Origin: an uncultured Collinsella sp.
GTDB taxonomy: Bacteria; Actinomycetota; Coriobacteriia; Coriobacteriales; Coriobacteriaceae
DNA length: 64,000 bases
Reading direction: 5' to 3'
NCBI GenBank assembly: GCA_900542175.1
Contig: UQNC01000001.1
Location: 1-64,000, forward strand
Shown piece by piece: positions 1 through 7,484 of this stretch. Below the pieces are notes generated by a model, which searched no databases, was not told the origin of the DNA, and worked only from the letters and a program-made list of their open reading frames with translations. Both the position numbers and the translations under genes were made by a program. Position 1 is the first letter of the stretch, and each line of letters starts with the position of its first letter.

Positions 1-174
1 GGCCGCCGCGATCGCCCCGGCGAGCGCCTCGTAGCCCGCCGCGTCGGCGGGGAACTGGCGGGACAGGACCTTGCGGCCCCTCCAGTCGAGGACGCACAGC
101 CAGTGCGAGTCGGCGTGGGTGTCGACCCCGCAGAAGACCGGCCCGCGGGCGCCGGGTGTCGATTCGGTTCTCAT
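1..174 (-). CDS. IS110 family transposase, N-terminal 58 codons (partial)
   Basis: This is the start of a DEDD (RuvC-like) transposase of the IS110 family, which recombines the element into target DNA under bridge-RNA guidance. The ATG is at 174-172 on the minus strand and the frame stays open to the window edge. The motif CGVDTHADSHWLCVLD carries the first catalytic Asp of the DEDD set in its usual place, about 18 residues from the start. It continues with a second beta strand and a helix, as in the family. The C-terminal Tnp_20 half with the catalytic Ser lies outside, so integrity cannot be judged. Confidence 0.8.
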   Translation of the reverse strand, partial: MRTESTPGARGPVFCGVDTHADSHWLCVLDWRGRKVLSRQFPADAAGYEALAGAIAAA

Positions 175-480
175 GTCTCGCTCCGTTCTTTCCGTGCTCG
201 CCTGGACCGGGCAGACGGCACACTGACGGGGCGCGATAGAATGCGGTTGTTCGGGTCCGCGGTATCGCTCCATGCTCCTATTAGGTCATGCGGCGGTCTC
301 GGCTCGCCGCGGCCCGCGCGGGACATGTCAGGAAACGAGGGCAGCCCTGTGGGCGCCAGCGGAATGTGGGGTCACCGCGCGGTCCGCATCTGATGGTGTC
401 GACGTCAATGGTATACGGGCGCATCATCGACGTCTTCAATACAGAAAATATCAGTGCGGAATGTTCTGAAAACTAAGTCC
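175..480 (-). ncRNA. Candidate bridge RNA region of the IS110 element
   Basis: This is non-coding DNA directly upstream of the transposase start, where IS110-group elements encode their bridge RNA. Read on the minus strand it can form several hairpins. One uses the two TCGACGTC copies at 399-406 and 427-434, which can pair through their GACGTC palindromes around a 22-nt loop. Another is GCGGC/GCCGC near 292-310, and a third is the ACCGCGCGGT palindrome near 374-383. No protein-like reading frame is convincing here. The RNA assignment rests on position and family knowledge; its ends and guide loops cannot be fixed without the right end of the element. Confidence 0.4.
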
Positions 481-525
481 AGCACGGGCCCTGTGTTACC
501 ACTGTAGAGGGGTGAGATTCCTTGA

Positions 526-610
526 TCGCTCACTTAATCTAATAGGAAATTGAGCGAGGCCGGAGCTTTAGCTCCGGCCTCCCCATATAAGGGCTCGGCT
601 TTGCCGAGCC
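526..610. repeat. Cluster of three consecutive hairpins
   Basis: Three perfect stems follow one another: TCGCTCA/TGAGCGA (526-532 with 551-557), an 11-bp GAGGCCGGAGC stem with loop TTTA (556-581), and an 8-bp GGCTCGGC stem with loop TTT (592-610). There are no long T-runs, so they look more like REP-type palindromes than intrinsic terminators. They sit in the gene-free stretch between the IS end and the tRNA-Leu promoter. Confidence 0.6.
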
Positions 611-670
611 ACCAAATTTGCATCAGCCCCAGAACATGTTTGAGAACTGTGCTTGGAGTATGTGTTGGTA

Positions 671-795
671 GGCCCCGAATCGGTGCTGCCTCCCGGCGCA
701 TTCCGCAGGGGGAGCGATATTTTGCAGCACGAAGTGCGCAGCAAAATATCGCTCATGCCCGAGGACGCGCCGGGAGGCAGCACCGATTCGGGGCC
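671..795. repeat. Very long intergenic hairpin (125 bp)
   Basis: Outer arms of 29 bp at 671-699 and 767-795 are perfectly complementary. Inside them a second perfect 14-bp pair sits at 712-725 and 741-754 (GAGCGATATTTTGC and its complement). The whole segment can fold into one rod-like hairpin with two internal loops. No start codon with a ribosome site lies in it. It resembles the long hairpins at 9719-9857 and 10036-10119 in architecture but not in sequence. Confidence 0.8.
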
Positions 796-832
796 GGACA
801 TGCGGATCTACCTGCGCAATTACAAATTCGTA

Positions 833-882
833 AACTTTTTTGAAAAAAGTGCTTGCACAGTTCTCGAATCATAGGTTATTAT
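833..882 (+). promoter_or_regulatory. tRNA-Leu promoter
   Basis: A TTTTTTGAAAAAAGT block precedes -35 TTGCAC (853-858) and -10 TATTAT (877-882), an 18-bp spacer. The same layout (A/T block, TTGC-type -35, AT-rich -10) recurs before the tRNA-Gly genes at 4365 and 6720, which supports it as a shared stable-RNA promoter. Confidence 0.7.
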
Positions 883-939
883 CTTCCTCGTTGAACGCGC
901 GGGTCTAACAAAGCGAACCGCGGATCAACAACATAGCAT

Positions 940-1029
940 GTCGGAGTGGCGGAATTGGCAGACGCGCTAGCTTGAGGTGCTAGTGACCGCTTTTTGGTCA
1001 TGCGGGTTCAAGTCCCGCCTCCGACACCA
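940..1029 (+). tRNA. tRNA-Leu (GAG)
   Basis: The acceptor stem is GTCGGAG/CTCCGAC. The anticodon arm is CTAGC-TTGAGGT-GCTAG, with anticodon GAG reading CUC/CUU. A long variable arm typical of class II tRNAs and the T-loop GGTTCAAGTCC follow. The 3' CCA is encoded at 1027-1029. Confidence 0.95.
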
Positions 1030-1040
1030 TCGCATTTGAG

Positions 1041-1063
1041 AAGCCTCTTCGGAGGCTTTTTTG
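1041..1063 (+). terminator. Terminator after tRNA-Leu
   Basis: Stem AAGCCTC/GGAGGCTT with a TTC loop is followed by a run of six T. It lies 12 nt after the tRNA and ends just before the ribosome site of the next gene. Confidence 0.85.
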
Positions 1064-1088
1064 TTACCGATAGACGGTGAGGTCCACG

Positions 1089-3434
1089 ATGGAAACGCTT
1101 GAACGCAACGAGTGGGCAGACGTTGCCCAACTAGTCGAGATCACGAGCGATGCTGTCATCATCTGCGAGCTTGACGGAACCATTCTGCATGTGAATAATC
1201 GCTTACTTGGGTTGATGTGCGAGGAGCGCGCCGATGTCATCGGTGGAGATGTTAAAGACGTCCTGTACTCGTCCGCTTTTGAACGTGCGACGGAACATCG
1301 TCTGCCATTTGAAACTGATGGCTCCGAGAACGAACTGATGCTCAAGCTGAGTGACGGCTCTTTTATCCCCGTCTTGGTTTGTGCGGGCTCCGTAACGCCT
1401 CCGCGCATCTTTGGGCGCCGCGCGCCACGTGTCCTAGTGGCGCTTCACAGTATCGAGGAACAGTATTCTCACGACCGTCAACTTAAGCGTGCGTTATCGG
1501 AGCTTAGAGTGGCGAACAAGCGTCTCTCTGGCACGCTCTCGGTCATTATGAGCACTGTGGGCTCCGATGAGTTGCCCAGCCTGCTTGATACCGTTTTGAA
1601 CCAGCTTGTAGGAACGCTCGATGCTTCGGGCGCCGCTATCTATTTTTCTGAGAGCGGCGGTTTTAAGCTACGCGGTGTTTCCAAGGAGCTGTACGACAGC
1701 TACCTGCCCGAGTTTTTGCCGTATGGCGCTGGCATTCCGACGTATGTTCTTCGCGAGTCGCGTGCCTGTCGCTTGTCGATTCAACAGGACCTTGAGGGCG
1801 ATAGGGCCGCCTCCGGTATGTTCATGGACTTGGACAATCGTTCTAAGCACCTGTTGCGCGTGCAGGATATGCCTCCGTACCGCAGCGAGATCTGTCTTCC
1901 CGTGTTTTACGGTACGCAGATCCTTGGCGTGCTGGAAGTTGGTTGGAAACGCCCTCAGGCACCGCTCGCCTATGACGTTAATGTACTCGAGGTCATTTGC
2001 GATTACCTGTCTATCCAGCTGGTCGGCATGGCATCGAGCCTTCGCTCTCGTCGCACGGCCGAGCTTGGCCGCTCGCTTAATGTCTTACGTGATGAGTTGT
2101 TTACCTTTCTAGACGATTCCGTCGCGGCTACCCAGGCGGTATCGTCCGAGATCTGCAATATGCTCAACTGCCATTTTTGCCCTATTGAGTATGACGCCAG
2201 TCTGGATTCCTACGTCATAGATTTTGAAGGCGGCAGTCGCGTTGCTTTGCCGGACGATCCCGAGAAGCTTTTCTTTTCCACGACGGCGCCAGCGGCACGT
2301 TTGGGGGCTGCCCCTGATGGCTTTGAGGCATCTGTTTTGGGCGGCACGAGTGCCGAGGACCTTAAACACGTCCGTATAACTCGCGTTGACGAATCGATGC
2401 CTATGGGAGGCTGGCTTAGGGCACATGGCCTGCCTTGCCAGGGTCTCTACGTCGACGCCGGCATCGAGGCGGGGCGCCCGCGCTCTGAGGGCGATGGCAA
2501 GCACAGTAACGACGCGATCGTTCCTGCTTCTGTTGCGAAGGGCCCGACGACGCGCGCGCTGCTGCTTCGTGATGGTAGCCAAGAGCCGATTGATGACCTT
2601 GAATATGATTACTTGGTGCACTTGGCTCATGACTTTGAACTGATCTATGAAGGCGAATCTCAAAAGCGTGAGGAGCGCCATATCGCTCAGACCCTCCAGA
2701 TTGGCATGAGAAATTCACTGGGGGATGTTCCGGGAATCGCCGCCGATTCGGTGTACCTGTCGGCCACGAACTCGGCGTTGGTCGGCGGCGATTTCTATAC
2801 GCTCATCCGTCTTCCCGACGATTGCGCCGTCATGATTCTGGGCGATGTGTCTGGCAAAGGCATTGAGGCTGCATCGATGTCCGCGCTCGTCAAGACGGCC
2901 CTGACGGCATATGCCTGGGAGGGCGCTGGACCGGCCCGCATGGCACGCTCCCTTAACAGTATGCTCATGGGCTTCTCGAGGGTCGAGACGTTCGTGACGG
3001 CCTTTATCGCCAAGATTGACCTTAAAGCCGGACGCGCAACGTATTGTTCGGCGGGCCATCCTCCGACCATGGTCATCAGGCCAGAGTCGATGCCGCTGGG
3101 TGGCGGCGAGGCCCGTGGGGGAGAGGTCGAGCTGCTTGGATGCCAATCGGGGGTAATCGGTGCCTTTGAGAGCATGGTGTACGAGACAGGCGTGTTTACG
3201 TTCGCTCCTGGTGACATGCTATTTATGTACACCGACGGAACAATCGAAGCGCGTGACCGCTCGGGTGCTTTCTTTGGCGAGCAGCGCCTTCGCGACCTTC
3301 TGCTCTCTGTCTCGGGTGAGGGCGTGTCGGGCATTTGCGGCAAGGTCTTGGGCGAGCTTGACCGATTTACCGAATCGGCGCTGGACGATGACATTGCATT
3401 GGTGTCCCTTGAGTTTTTACGGGGTCGTTCATAG
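1089..3434 (+). CDS. PAS-GAF-SpoIIE serine/threonine phosphatase (RsbU/RsbP-like)
   Basis: This is a cytoplasmic sensor phosphatase of 781 residues. Order: a PAS-like domain (about 10-105, IICELDGTILHVNNRLLGLM), a short coiled linker, a GAF domain (about 150-330), a less recognisable middle region, and a C-terminal SpoIIE/PP2C domain (about 530-781). The metal-binding motifs GGDFYTL, GDVSGKGIEAASM, SAGHPP, YTDGTIEA and DDIALV are all present, so it should be catalytic. Such enzymes dephosphorylate STAS anti-anti-sigma proteins. The next gene encodes a STAS protein fused to a kinase-like domain and is the obvious substrate. The ATG at 1089 follows GGTGAGG by 6 nt; an in-frame GTG at 1077 has no ribosome site. 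Confidence 0.9.
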   Translation: METLERNEWADVAQLVEITSDAVIICELDGTILHVNNRLLGLMCEERADVIGGDVKDVLYSSAFERATEHRLPFETDGSENELMLKLSDGSFIPVLVCAGSVTPPRIFGRRAPRVLVALHSIEEQYSHDRQLKRALSELRVANKRLSGTLSVIMSTVGSDELPSLLDTVLNQLVGTLDASGAAIYFSESGGFKLRGVSKELYDSYLPEFLPYGAGIPTYVLRESRACRLSIQQDLEGDRAASGMFMDLDNRSKHLLRVQDMPPYRSEICLPVFYGTQILGVLEVGWKRPQAPLAYDVNVLEVICDYLSIQLVGMASSLRSRRTAELGRSLNVLRDELFTFLDDSVAATQAVSSEICNMLNCHFCPIEYDASLDSYVIDFEGGSRVALPDDPEKLFFSTTAPAARLGAAPDGFEASVLGGTSAEDLKHVRITRVDESMPMGGWLRAHGLPCQGLYVDAGIEAGRPRSEGDGKHSNDAIVPASVAKGPTTRALLLRDGSQEPIDDLEYDYLVHLAHDFELIYEGESQKREERHIAQTLQIGMRNSLGDVPGIAADSVYLSATNSALVGGDFYTLIRLPDDCAVMILGDVSGKGIEAASMSALVKTALTAYAWEGAGPARMARSLNSMLMGFSRVETFVTAFIAKIDLKAGRATYCSAGHPPTMVIRPESMPLGGGEARGGEVELLGCQSGVIGAFESMVYETGVFTFAPGDMLFMYTDGTIEARDRSGAFFGEQRLRDLLLSVSGEGVSGICGKVLGELDRFTESALDDDIALVSLEFLRGRS

Positions 3435-3512
3435 ACGACGCTGGGCGGGCTGAATCCGTACGGCTGGGGAAACGAATGCATCGAGTGGGCTTTTTTGGGG
3501 AACCATGGTCGT

Positions 3513-4259
3513 ATGAATGAGTGGAATGACATAGCGGTTTTGACGCCACCAGGCGATATCGACATCGCCACGGTGCCTGCGCTGCGTCGGCGGTTGGATG
3601 CTTTGATTGGCCGCGGCGTGCGTCGTGTCGTCATCAACTGTCAGGCTGTTAGCTTTATCGATTCGACGGGCTTGGCATTCCTGCTTACGCGCGCTCGTGA
3701 GCTCATGAGGCGAGAAGGCCTGCTCTCGCTCGTCAATGCATCGGGTGAAGTTGTTCGCTTTTTGGAGATTGCTCGTCTTGTCGATATTCTTCATGTCGCG
3801 GGGCCGACACGGGAGTCTATTCCCGCCATTCCGGTGGGGGAGCTGCCTCGCTGGAGTAAGAGCGTCGAGGTCCGTCAGGGTATCGAGAATCTTCCATACT
3901 ACCGACATCGCATCGCCGAACTCCTTGAATCGCTTCCGTTGCGCCGTGACGAGCGCTACGATGTCGCATTGGCGTCGGGGGAGGCGCTGGGTAATGCCTA
4001 TGACCATGCGGGCGGTATCGGGTGCGTCCTGACGGTTCAGGCCTATGGCGATCGCGTTGTGGTTGAGGTGCTTGATCGAGGTGCTGGCTATTCTATCGAT
4101 GAAACGAGCGAGCCGGTCGCATCCGAGGAACGCGGCCGCGGTATCAAGCTTATGCGTATGCTCGTCGATAACGTGGAGGTTGCTCGTCGTACGGACGGCG
4201 CCGGCACGCGCGTGCAGATGGTGAAGCTGTTTAGCGGAGCGCTGGAGTCGTGTGCCTAG
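3513..4259 (+). CDS. Fused STAS (anti-anti-sigma) and HATPase (anti-sigma kinase-like) protein
   Basis: The protein is 248 residues. Residues 1-100 are a STAS domain with the phosphorylatable serine context FIDSTGLAFL (about residue 47). Residues 115-248 are an RsbW/SpoIIAB-type HATPase with N-box ASGEALGNAYDHAGG, G1-like VLDRGAGYS and G2-like RGRGIKLM. Partner-switching systems normally keep these as two proteins that bind each other; here both are in one chain. It lies 78 nt after the SpoIIE phosphatase and probably shares its transcript. No sigma factor is nearby, so the output is unknown. Start ATG 3513 is preceded by GGGGA; a TTG at 3495 is in frame. Confidence 0.85.
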   Translation: MNEWNDIAVLTPPGDIDIATVPALRRRLDALIGRGVRRVVINCQAVSFIDSTGLAFLLTRARELMRREGLLSLVNASGEVVRFLEIARLVDILHVAGPTRESIPAIPVGELPRWSKSVEVRQGIENLPYYRHRIAELLESLPLRRDERYDVALASGEALGNAYDHAGGIGCVLTVQAYGDRVVVEVLDRGAGYSIDETSEPVASEERGRGIKLMRMLVDNVEVARRTDGAGTRVQMVKLFSGALESCA

Positions 4260-4323
4260 CCAATCGCTTTAGCGCGTTTAGCTACTAAGAACATGCGGCA
4301 GACAAGTTTTTTGAAAAAAGTAC

Positions 4324-4352
4324 TTGCGTCTTTTGGACAACTCGCGTAAATT
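4324..4352 (+). promoter_or_regulatory. tRNA-Gly/Cys cluster promoter
   Basis: -35 TTGCGT (4324-4329) and -10 TAAATT (4347-4352) are separated by 17 bp. They follow TTTTTTGAAAAAAGT, the block also seen before tRNA-Leu. Confidence 0.7.
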
Positions 4353-4364
4353 AATAACCCGCAA

Positions 4365-4440
4365 GCGGACATGGCTCAGTTGGTAGAGCACAACCTTGCC
4401 AAGGTTGGGGTCGCGGGTTCGAGCCCCGTTGTCCGCTCCA
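4365..4440 (+). tRNA. tRNA-Gly (GCC), copy 1
   Basis: The acceptor is GCGGACA/TGTCCGC, and the anticodon arm is CAACC-TTGCCAA-GGTTG with anticodon GCC. The T-loop is GGTTCGAGCC and the CCA is encoded. It is identical to the copies at 4591 and 6720. Confidence 0.95.
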
Positions 4441-4449
4441 TTGCATTTC

Positions 4450-4474
4450 CGGACCGTTTAGGCGGTCCTTTTTC
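4450..4474 (+). terminator. Terminator-like hairpin after tRNA-Gly copy 1
   Basis: GGACCG/CGGTCC stem followed by five T. It sits between tRNA-Gly and tRNA-Cys, so it may be a partial terminator or a processing signal. Confidence 0.6.
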
Positions 4475-4548
4475 GGCGAAGTGGCCAAGTGGTAAGGCAG
4501 AGGCCTGCAAAGCCTTTACCCCCGGTTCGAATCCGGGCTTCGCCTCCA
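4475..4548 (+). tRNA. tRNA-Cys (GCA)
   Basis: Acceptor GGCGAAG/CTTCGCC, anticodon loop CTGCAAA with anticodon GCA, T-arm CCGGTTCGAATCCGG and encoded CCA. Confidence 0.95.
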
Positions 4549-4556
4549 AGCAACAT

Positions 4557-4584
4557 CCGGGCGCTCCGGCGCCCGTTTTGTTTT
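4557..4584 (+). terminator. Terminator after tRNA-Cys
   Basis: GGGCGC/GCGCCC stem with a TCCG loop and a TTTTGTTTT tail. Confidence 0.75.
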
Positions 4585-4590
4585 ACATAT

Positions 4591-4666
4591 GCGGACATGG
4601 CTCAGTTGGTAGAGCACAACCTTGCCAAGGTTGGGGTCGCGGGTTCGAGCCCCGTTGTCCGCTCCA
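4591..4666 (+). tRNA. tRNA-Gly (GCC), copy 2
   Basis: Identical in sequence to copy 1, with encoded CCA. It lies 42 nt after tRNA-Cys. Confidence 0.95.
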
Positions 4667-4673
4667 AACGCAA

Positions 4674-4705
4674 CAGCCCGACTACTACGGTAGCCGGGCT
4701 TTTTC
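4674..4705 (+). terminator. Terminator after tRNA-Gly copy 2
   Basis: AGCCCG...CGGGCT stem containing an inner CTA/TAG pairing, followed by a T-run. Confidence 0.8.
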
Positions 4706-4844
4706 GTACCCATCGTATGGGCTCGAACCCGAGAGGGAGCGAGCGTTTTGGGGCGTGGCTGTGGCGTTGTTTGCCGCGAATGTCCGCTTTGGGCGTATCA
4801 TCGTGGGCATCTCGCAAAACCTCGTTGCAAGGGAGACTCATCCC

Positions 4845-6578
4845 ATGGCTACAGAAAAGTCCTCGTCGCGCCCATGGATGTCCGATGCCGCGATCTATCA
4901 GATCTACCCGCGCTCGTTTAAGGATTCGACTGGTTCGGGTCTGGGCGATATCGCGGGCATTACCCAGCAGATGGACTATCTTGAGCGGCTGGGTATCGAG
5001 GCCATCTGGCTGAGCCCGTTTTACCCATCGCCTCTCGTCGATGGCGGCTATGATGTGGCGGACTACTGCGATGTCGACCCACGTCTCGGGTCGCTTGACG
5101 ACTTCGATGACATGATCACTGCGGCTCACGCGCACGGCATCAAGGTCATCGTCGACATCGTGCCCAACCATTCGTCCAACCAGCACCCCTGGTTCAAAGC
5201 CGCTCTTGCCGCCGGCCCCGGATCGCCCGAGCGCGCCCGTTATATCTTCCGTGATGGTCGCGGCGAGCATGGCGAGCTGCCTCCCACCAATTGGAATGCC
5301 AACTTTGGCGGCCCCGCCTGGACGCGCGTCGCGGACGGTCAGTGGTATCTGCACATGTTTACGCCCGAGCAGCCGGACTTTGACTGGTCGTGCCCCGAGG
5401 TTCATGCGTTCTTTTGCGACGTCCTGGCGTTTTGGAGCGATCGAGGCGTCGATGGCTTTCGCATTGATGTGGCGCACGGTCTCGCCAAGGATCTCGACCG
5501 CGATGACCTCGACCGGTGGCATCTCGCCGAGGGCGATGACATGGTTGACGACGGCACCCATCCGCTGTGGGACCGCAACGAGGTCCACGAGATCTATCGC
5601 GAGTGGCGCCGCGTGTTCGACCGCTATGATCCGCCACGCAGCGCCGTTGCCGAGGCGTGGGTGCTGCCCGAGCGCCAGTATCTCTACGCGCGTCCCAGCG
5701 AGCTTGGCCAGACATTCAACTTTGAGTTTGCCAAGGCCACTTGGACCTATGATGACATGCACGCTGCAATCGAGGAGGGCTTGAAGGCAGCTATAGAATC
5801 CGATTCCGCCTCGACCTGGGTGCTCTCCAACCACGACGTGCCGCGCGTGGCGACGCGCTATGCCCTGCCGCAGATCAAGGCGACGCGCTACCACCAGATT
5901 GCGCTCGACTGGCTCTTACGCGACGGGTCGTCTTATGACGAGGACCGTGAACTCGGCGAGCGCCGCGCGCGGGCGGCCCTTTTGCTCGAGCTGGCGCTTC
6001 CGGGCTCGGCATACGTGTATCAGGGTGAGGAGCTCGGCCTTTTTGAGGTGGCCGATATCCCGTGGGCCGCACTCGAAGATCCTACTGCGACCAATACGCA
6101 CGGACCGAAGCGCGAGAAGGGGCGAGACGGCTGCCGTGTGCCCCTGCCGTGGGTGGCGGCGGACGATCCCGCGCAGGGCGGATCGTTTGGGTTTTCACCG
6201 GCGGACGCCGATGCGGCGCCCCATCTGCTGCAGCCTGCATGGTTTTCCGATTACGCTGCCGATAGGGAAGAAGCGGACCCGACATCGATGCTTGCGCTCT
6301 ATCGTGACGCCCTCTGGCTGCGGCGCAAGCTGCGCGGGTGCGCCAACGATCTTAAGTGGCTTGATCTTGACGGACGCACCGGCCTTGCGGATGGTGCCGA
6401 GGGCGCTGAGGGTGGCGTCATCGCCTATCGCCGCGACAACGGCTGGGCGTGTGTGACGAACTTCGGTGCAGCACCCGTGGAGCTGCCGGCGGGCAGGGTC
6501 CTGCTCACCTCATCACCGCTTGCAGACGGCAGGCTCGCGCAGGACAGTTCTGCCTGGACCATGCTCGCTGAGTTGTAG
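4845..6578 (+). CDS. GH13 alpha-glucosidase (oligo-1,6-glucosidase type)
   Basis: This is a 577-residue cytoplasmic glycoside hydrolase of family 13 that removes glucose from short alpha-glucosides taken up by the cell. The conserved regions are all present: VDIVPNHSS, GFRIDVAH (catalytic nucleophile Asp near 206), the acid/base Glu in VAEAW (near 270) and SNHDVPR (transition-state Asp near 331). A TIM barrel is followed by a short C-terminal beta domain. Length and motifs match the exo-acting actinobacterial enzymes rather than amylases. The ATG at 4845 follows GGGAG by 9 nt; the open frame upstream runs through the tRNA genes and is not coding. It stands alone between tRNA genes, without a sugar transporter. 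Confidence 0.92.
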   Translation: MATEKSSSRPWMSDAAIYQIYPRSFKDSTGSGLGDIAGITQQMDYLERLGIEAIWLSPFYPSPLVDGGYDVADYCDVDPRLGSLDDFDDMITAAHAHGIKVIVDIVPNHSSNQHPWFKAALAAGPGSPERARYIFRDGRGEHGELPPTNWNANFGGPAWTRVADGQWYLHMFTPEQPDFDWSCPEVHAFFCDVLAFWSDRGVDGFRIDVAHGLAKDLDRDDLDRWHLAEGDDMVDDGTHPLWDRNEVHEIYREWRRVFDRYDPPRSAVAEAWVLPERQYLYARPSELGQTFNFEFAKATWTYDDMHAAIEEGLKAAIESDSASTWVLSNHDVPRVATRYALPQIKATRYHQIALDWLLRDGSSYDEDRELGERRARAALLLELALPGSAYVYQGEELGLFEVADIPWAALEDPTATNTHGPKREKGRDGCRVPLPWVAADDPAQGGSFGFSPADADAAPHLLQPAWFSDYAADREEADPTSMLALYRDALWLRRKLRGCANDLKWLDLDGRTGLADGAEGAEGGVIAYRRDNGWACVTNFGAAPVELPAGRVLLTSSPLADGRLAQDSSAWTMLAEL

Positions 6579-6678
6579 GGGCCTCTTGCGGCGAGTTTAC
6601 GTTTGCCTGTGCTTTCCGTGGTGGCTGATGTCTTTGCGAGGTTCGCGAGGGCGTCGCAAAACTTTTCAAAAAAAGCTC

Positions 6679-6707
6679 TTGCATAGGATGCGGGTATCAC
6701 GTAAGAT
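6679..6707 (+). promoter_or_regulatory. tRNA-Gly/Val promoter
   Basis: -35 TTGCAT (6679-6684), a 17-bp spacer and -10 TAAGAT (6702-6707), preceded by an A-rich block as at the other tRNA promoters. Confidence 0.7.
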
Positions 6708-6719
6708 TAATCCTCGTAA

Positions 6720-6795
6720 GCGGACATGGCTCAGTTGGTAGAGCACAACCTTGCCAAGGTTGGGGTCGCGGGTTCGAGCCCCGTTGTCCGCTCCA
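6720..6795 (+). tRNA. tRNA-Gly (GCC), copy 3
   Basis: Third identical copy of the tRNA-Gly(GCC) gene, with encoded CCA. It is followed after 3 nt by tRNA-Val. Confidence 0.95.
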
Positions 6796-6798
6796 TTT

Positions 6799-6873
6799 GG
6801 GCGTTTAGCTCAGGGGGAGAGCGCTTCCCTGACACGGAAGAGGTCAGAAGTTCAAATCTTCTAACGCCCACCA
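6799..6873 (+). tRNA. tRNA-Val (GAC)
   Basis: Acceptor GGGCGTT/AACGCCC, anticodon arm CTTCC-CTGACAC-GGAAG with anticodon GAC, T-loop GTTCAAATC and encoded CCA. Confidence 0.95.
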
Positions 6874-6881
6874 AATGTTCG

Positions 6882-6916
6882 CAGCTCAGAGGCTATGTCC
6901 TCTGGGCTGTTTTGTT
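6882..6916 (+). terminator. Terminator after tRNA-Val
   Basis: An 11-bp stem CAGCTCAGAGG/CCTCTGGGCTG is followed by TTTTGTTTT. Confidence 0.85.
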
Positions 6917-7212
6917 TTGCTACCAAGCACGCCGTCAAATATGCCACCAAATATTGATCCAAGGTCCCCGTAGAGGTGCCGGCAGATTGCATACGTTCTG
7001 GCCGACCGTGACCGCAACATGTTGGTCAAGCATAATCTTTTGGATTCTTTTGGCGTGAGCGGCTTGGTTTTGGTAGGATTTGTCGGCGGCTTGACTAAGG
7101 GGGTTTTATAACTGCCATGCAGGTAGCCGTGTTGGTAACGTTTTACCGACTTGCCAAGAACCCCTCATAATTAATGCGTCTGCAAAATGACTAATTGCTT
7201 TGACCTGCTGAA
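6917..7212. other. Gene-free stretch before the nrdD promoter
   Basis: I see no credible gene here. A GCCACCAAAT string near 6941 repeats the last bases of the tRNA-Val gene (CCCACCAAAT), but at this length it does not prove an attachment site. Base composition is more AT-rich than in the flanking genes. Confidence 0.4.
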
Positions 7213-7260
7213 ACACTATATGTTGTGTTTGACCTAAAAAAAGAATACAGGATATAGATG
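7213..7260 (+). promoter_or_regulatory. NrdR boxes and promoter of nrdD
   Basis: ACACTATATGTTGTGT (7213-7228) fits the NrdR box consensus (acaCwAtATaTwGtgt) at all but one position. A weaker copy, ATACAGGATATAGATG (7245-7260), starts 32 bp downstream, about three helical turns. They overlap -35 TTGACC (7229-7234) and -10 TATAGA (7253-7258). NrdR represses ribonucleotide reductase genes when dATP is high, which fits the downstream nrdD. A leader of about 220 nt follows with no clear conserved RNA. Confidence 0.75.
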
Positions 7261-7484
7261 CCTCTTTGTCGTATGATAGATGGCGGACAGAGAACGAGAA
7301 CCTTATTCGCCCCATTTGGATAGATCTTTGAGCCCCTTGATTGGCTGCGAGGATTGTCCGCATGAGGGACTATGGTTATCGAGAACACAGATTGCGCGAC
7401 GGCGCCGCAAGACAGGGGCACGCCCTGCCGGGCATCGTTTGGCTCTGAAGCGCAATGAGACTACGACGCGAAAGAGGCAAGAGG

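Larger units (their letters stand above)
1..480 (-). mobile_element. IS110-family insertion sequence, left end only (cut by window edge)
   Basis: The window begins inside an IS110-type element transcribed leftward. The transposase N-terminus lies at 1-174, and about 300 bp of non-coding DNA precede it. IS110-group elements lack terminal inverted repeats and carry a long non-coding left end that is transcribed into the bridge RNA. The outer boundary near 480 is an estimate: DNA is very GC-rich at 175-390 and turns AT-rich at 435-475. The exact core dinucleotide cannot be set without the right end, which is outside the window. Confidence 0.6.

Noticed and set aside
4371..4844. Open frame that would extend the GH13 glucosidase N-terminus by 158 residues
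   Set aside because: It runs straight through three tRNA genes and their terminators; the family start and a ribosome site lie at 4845.
6860..6960. Integration (att) site at the tRNA-Val 3' end
   Set aside because: The only repeat of the tRNA end is about 10 bp, there is no integrase, and the DNA up to the nrdD promoter has no phage-like genes.
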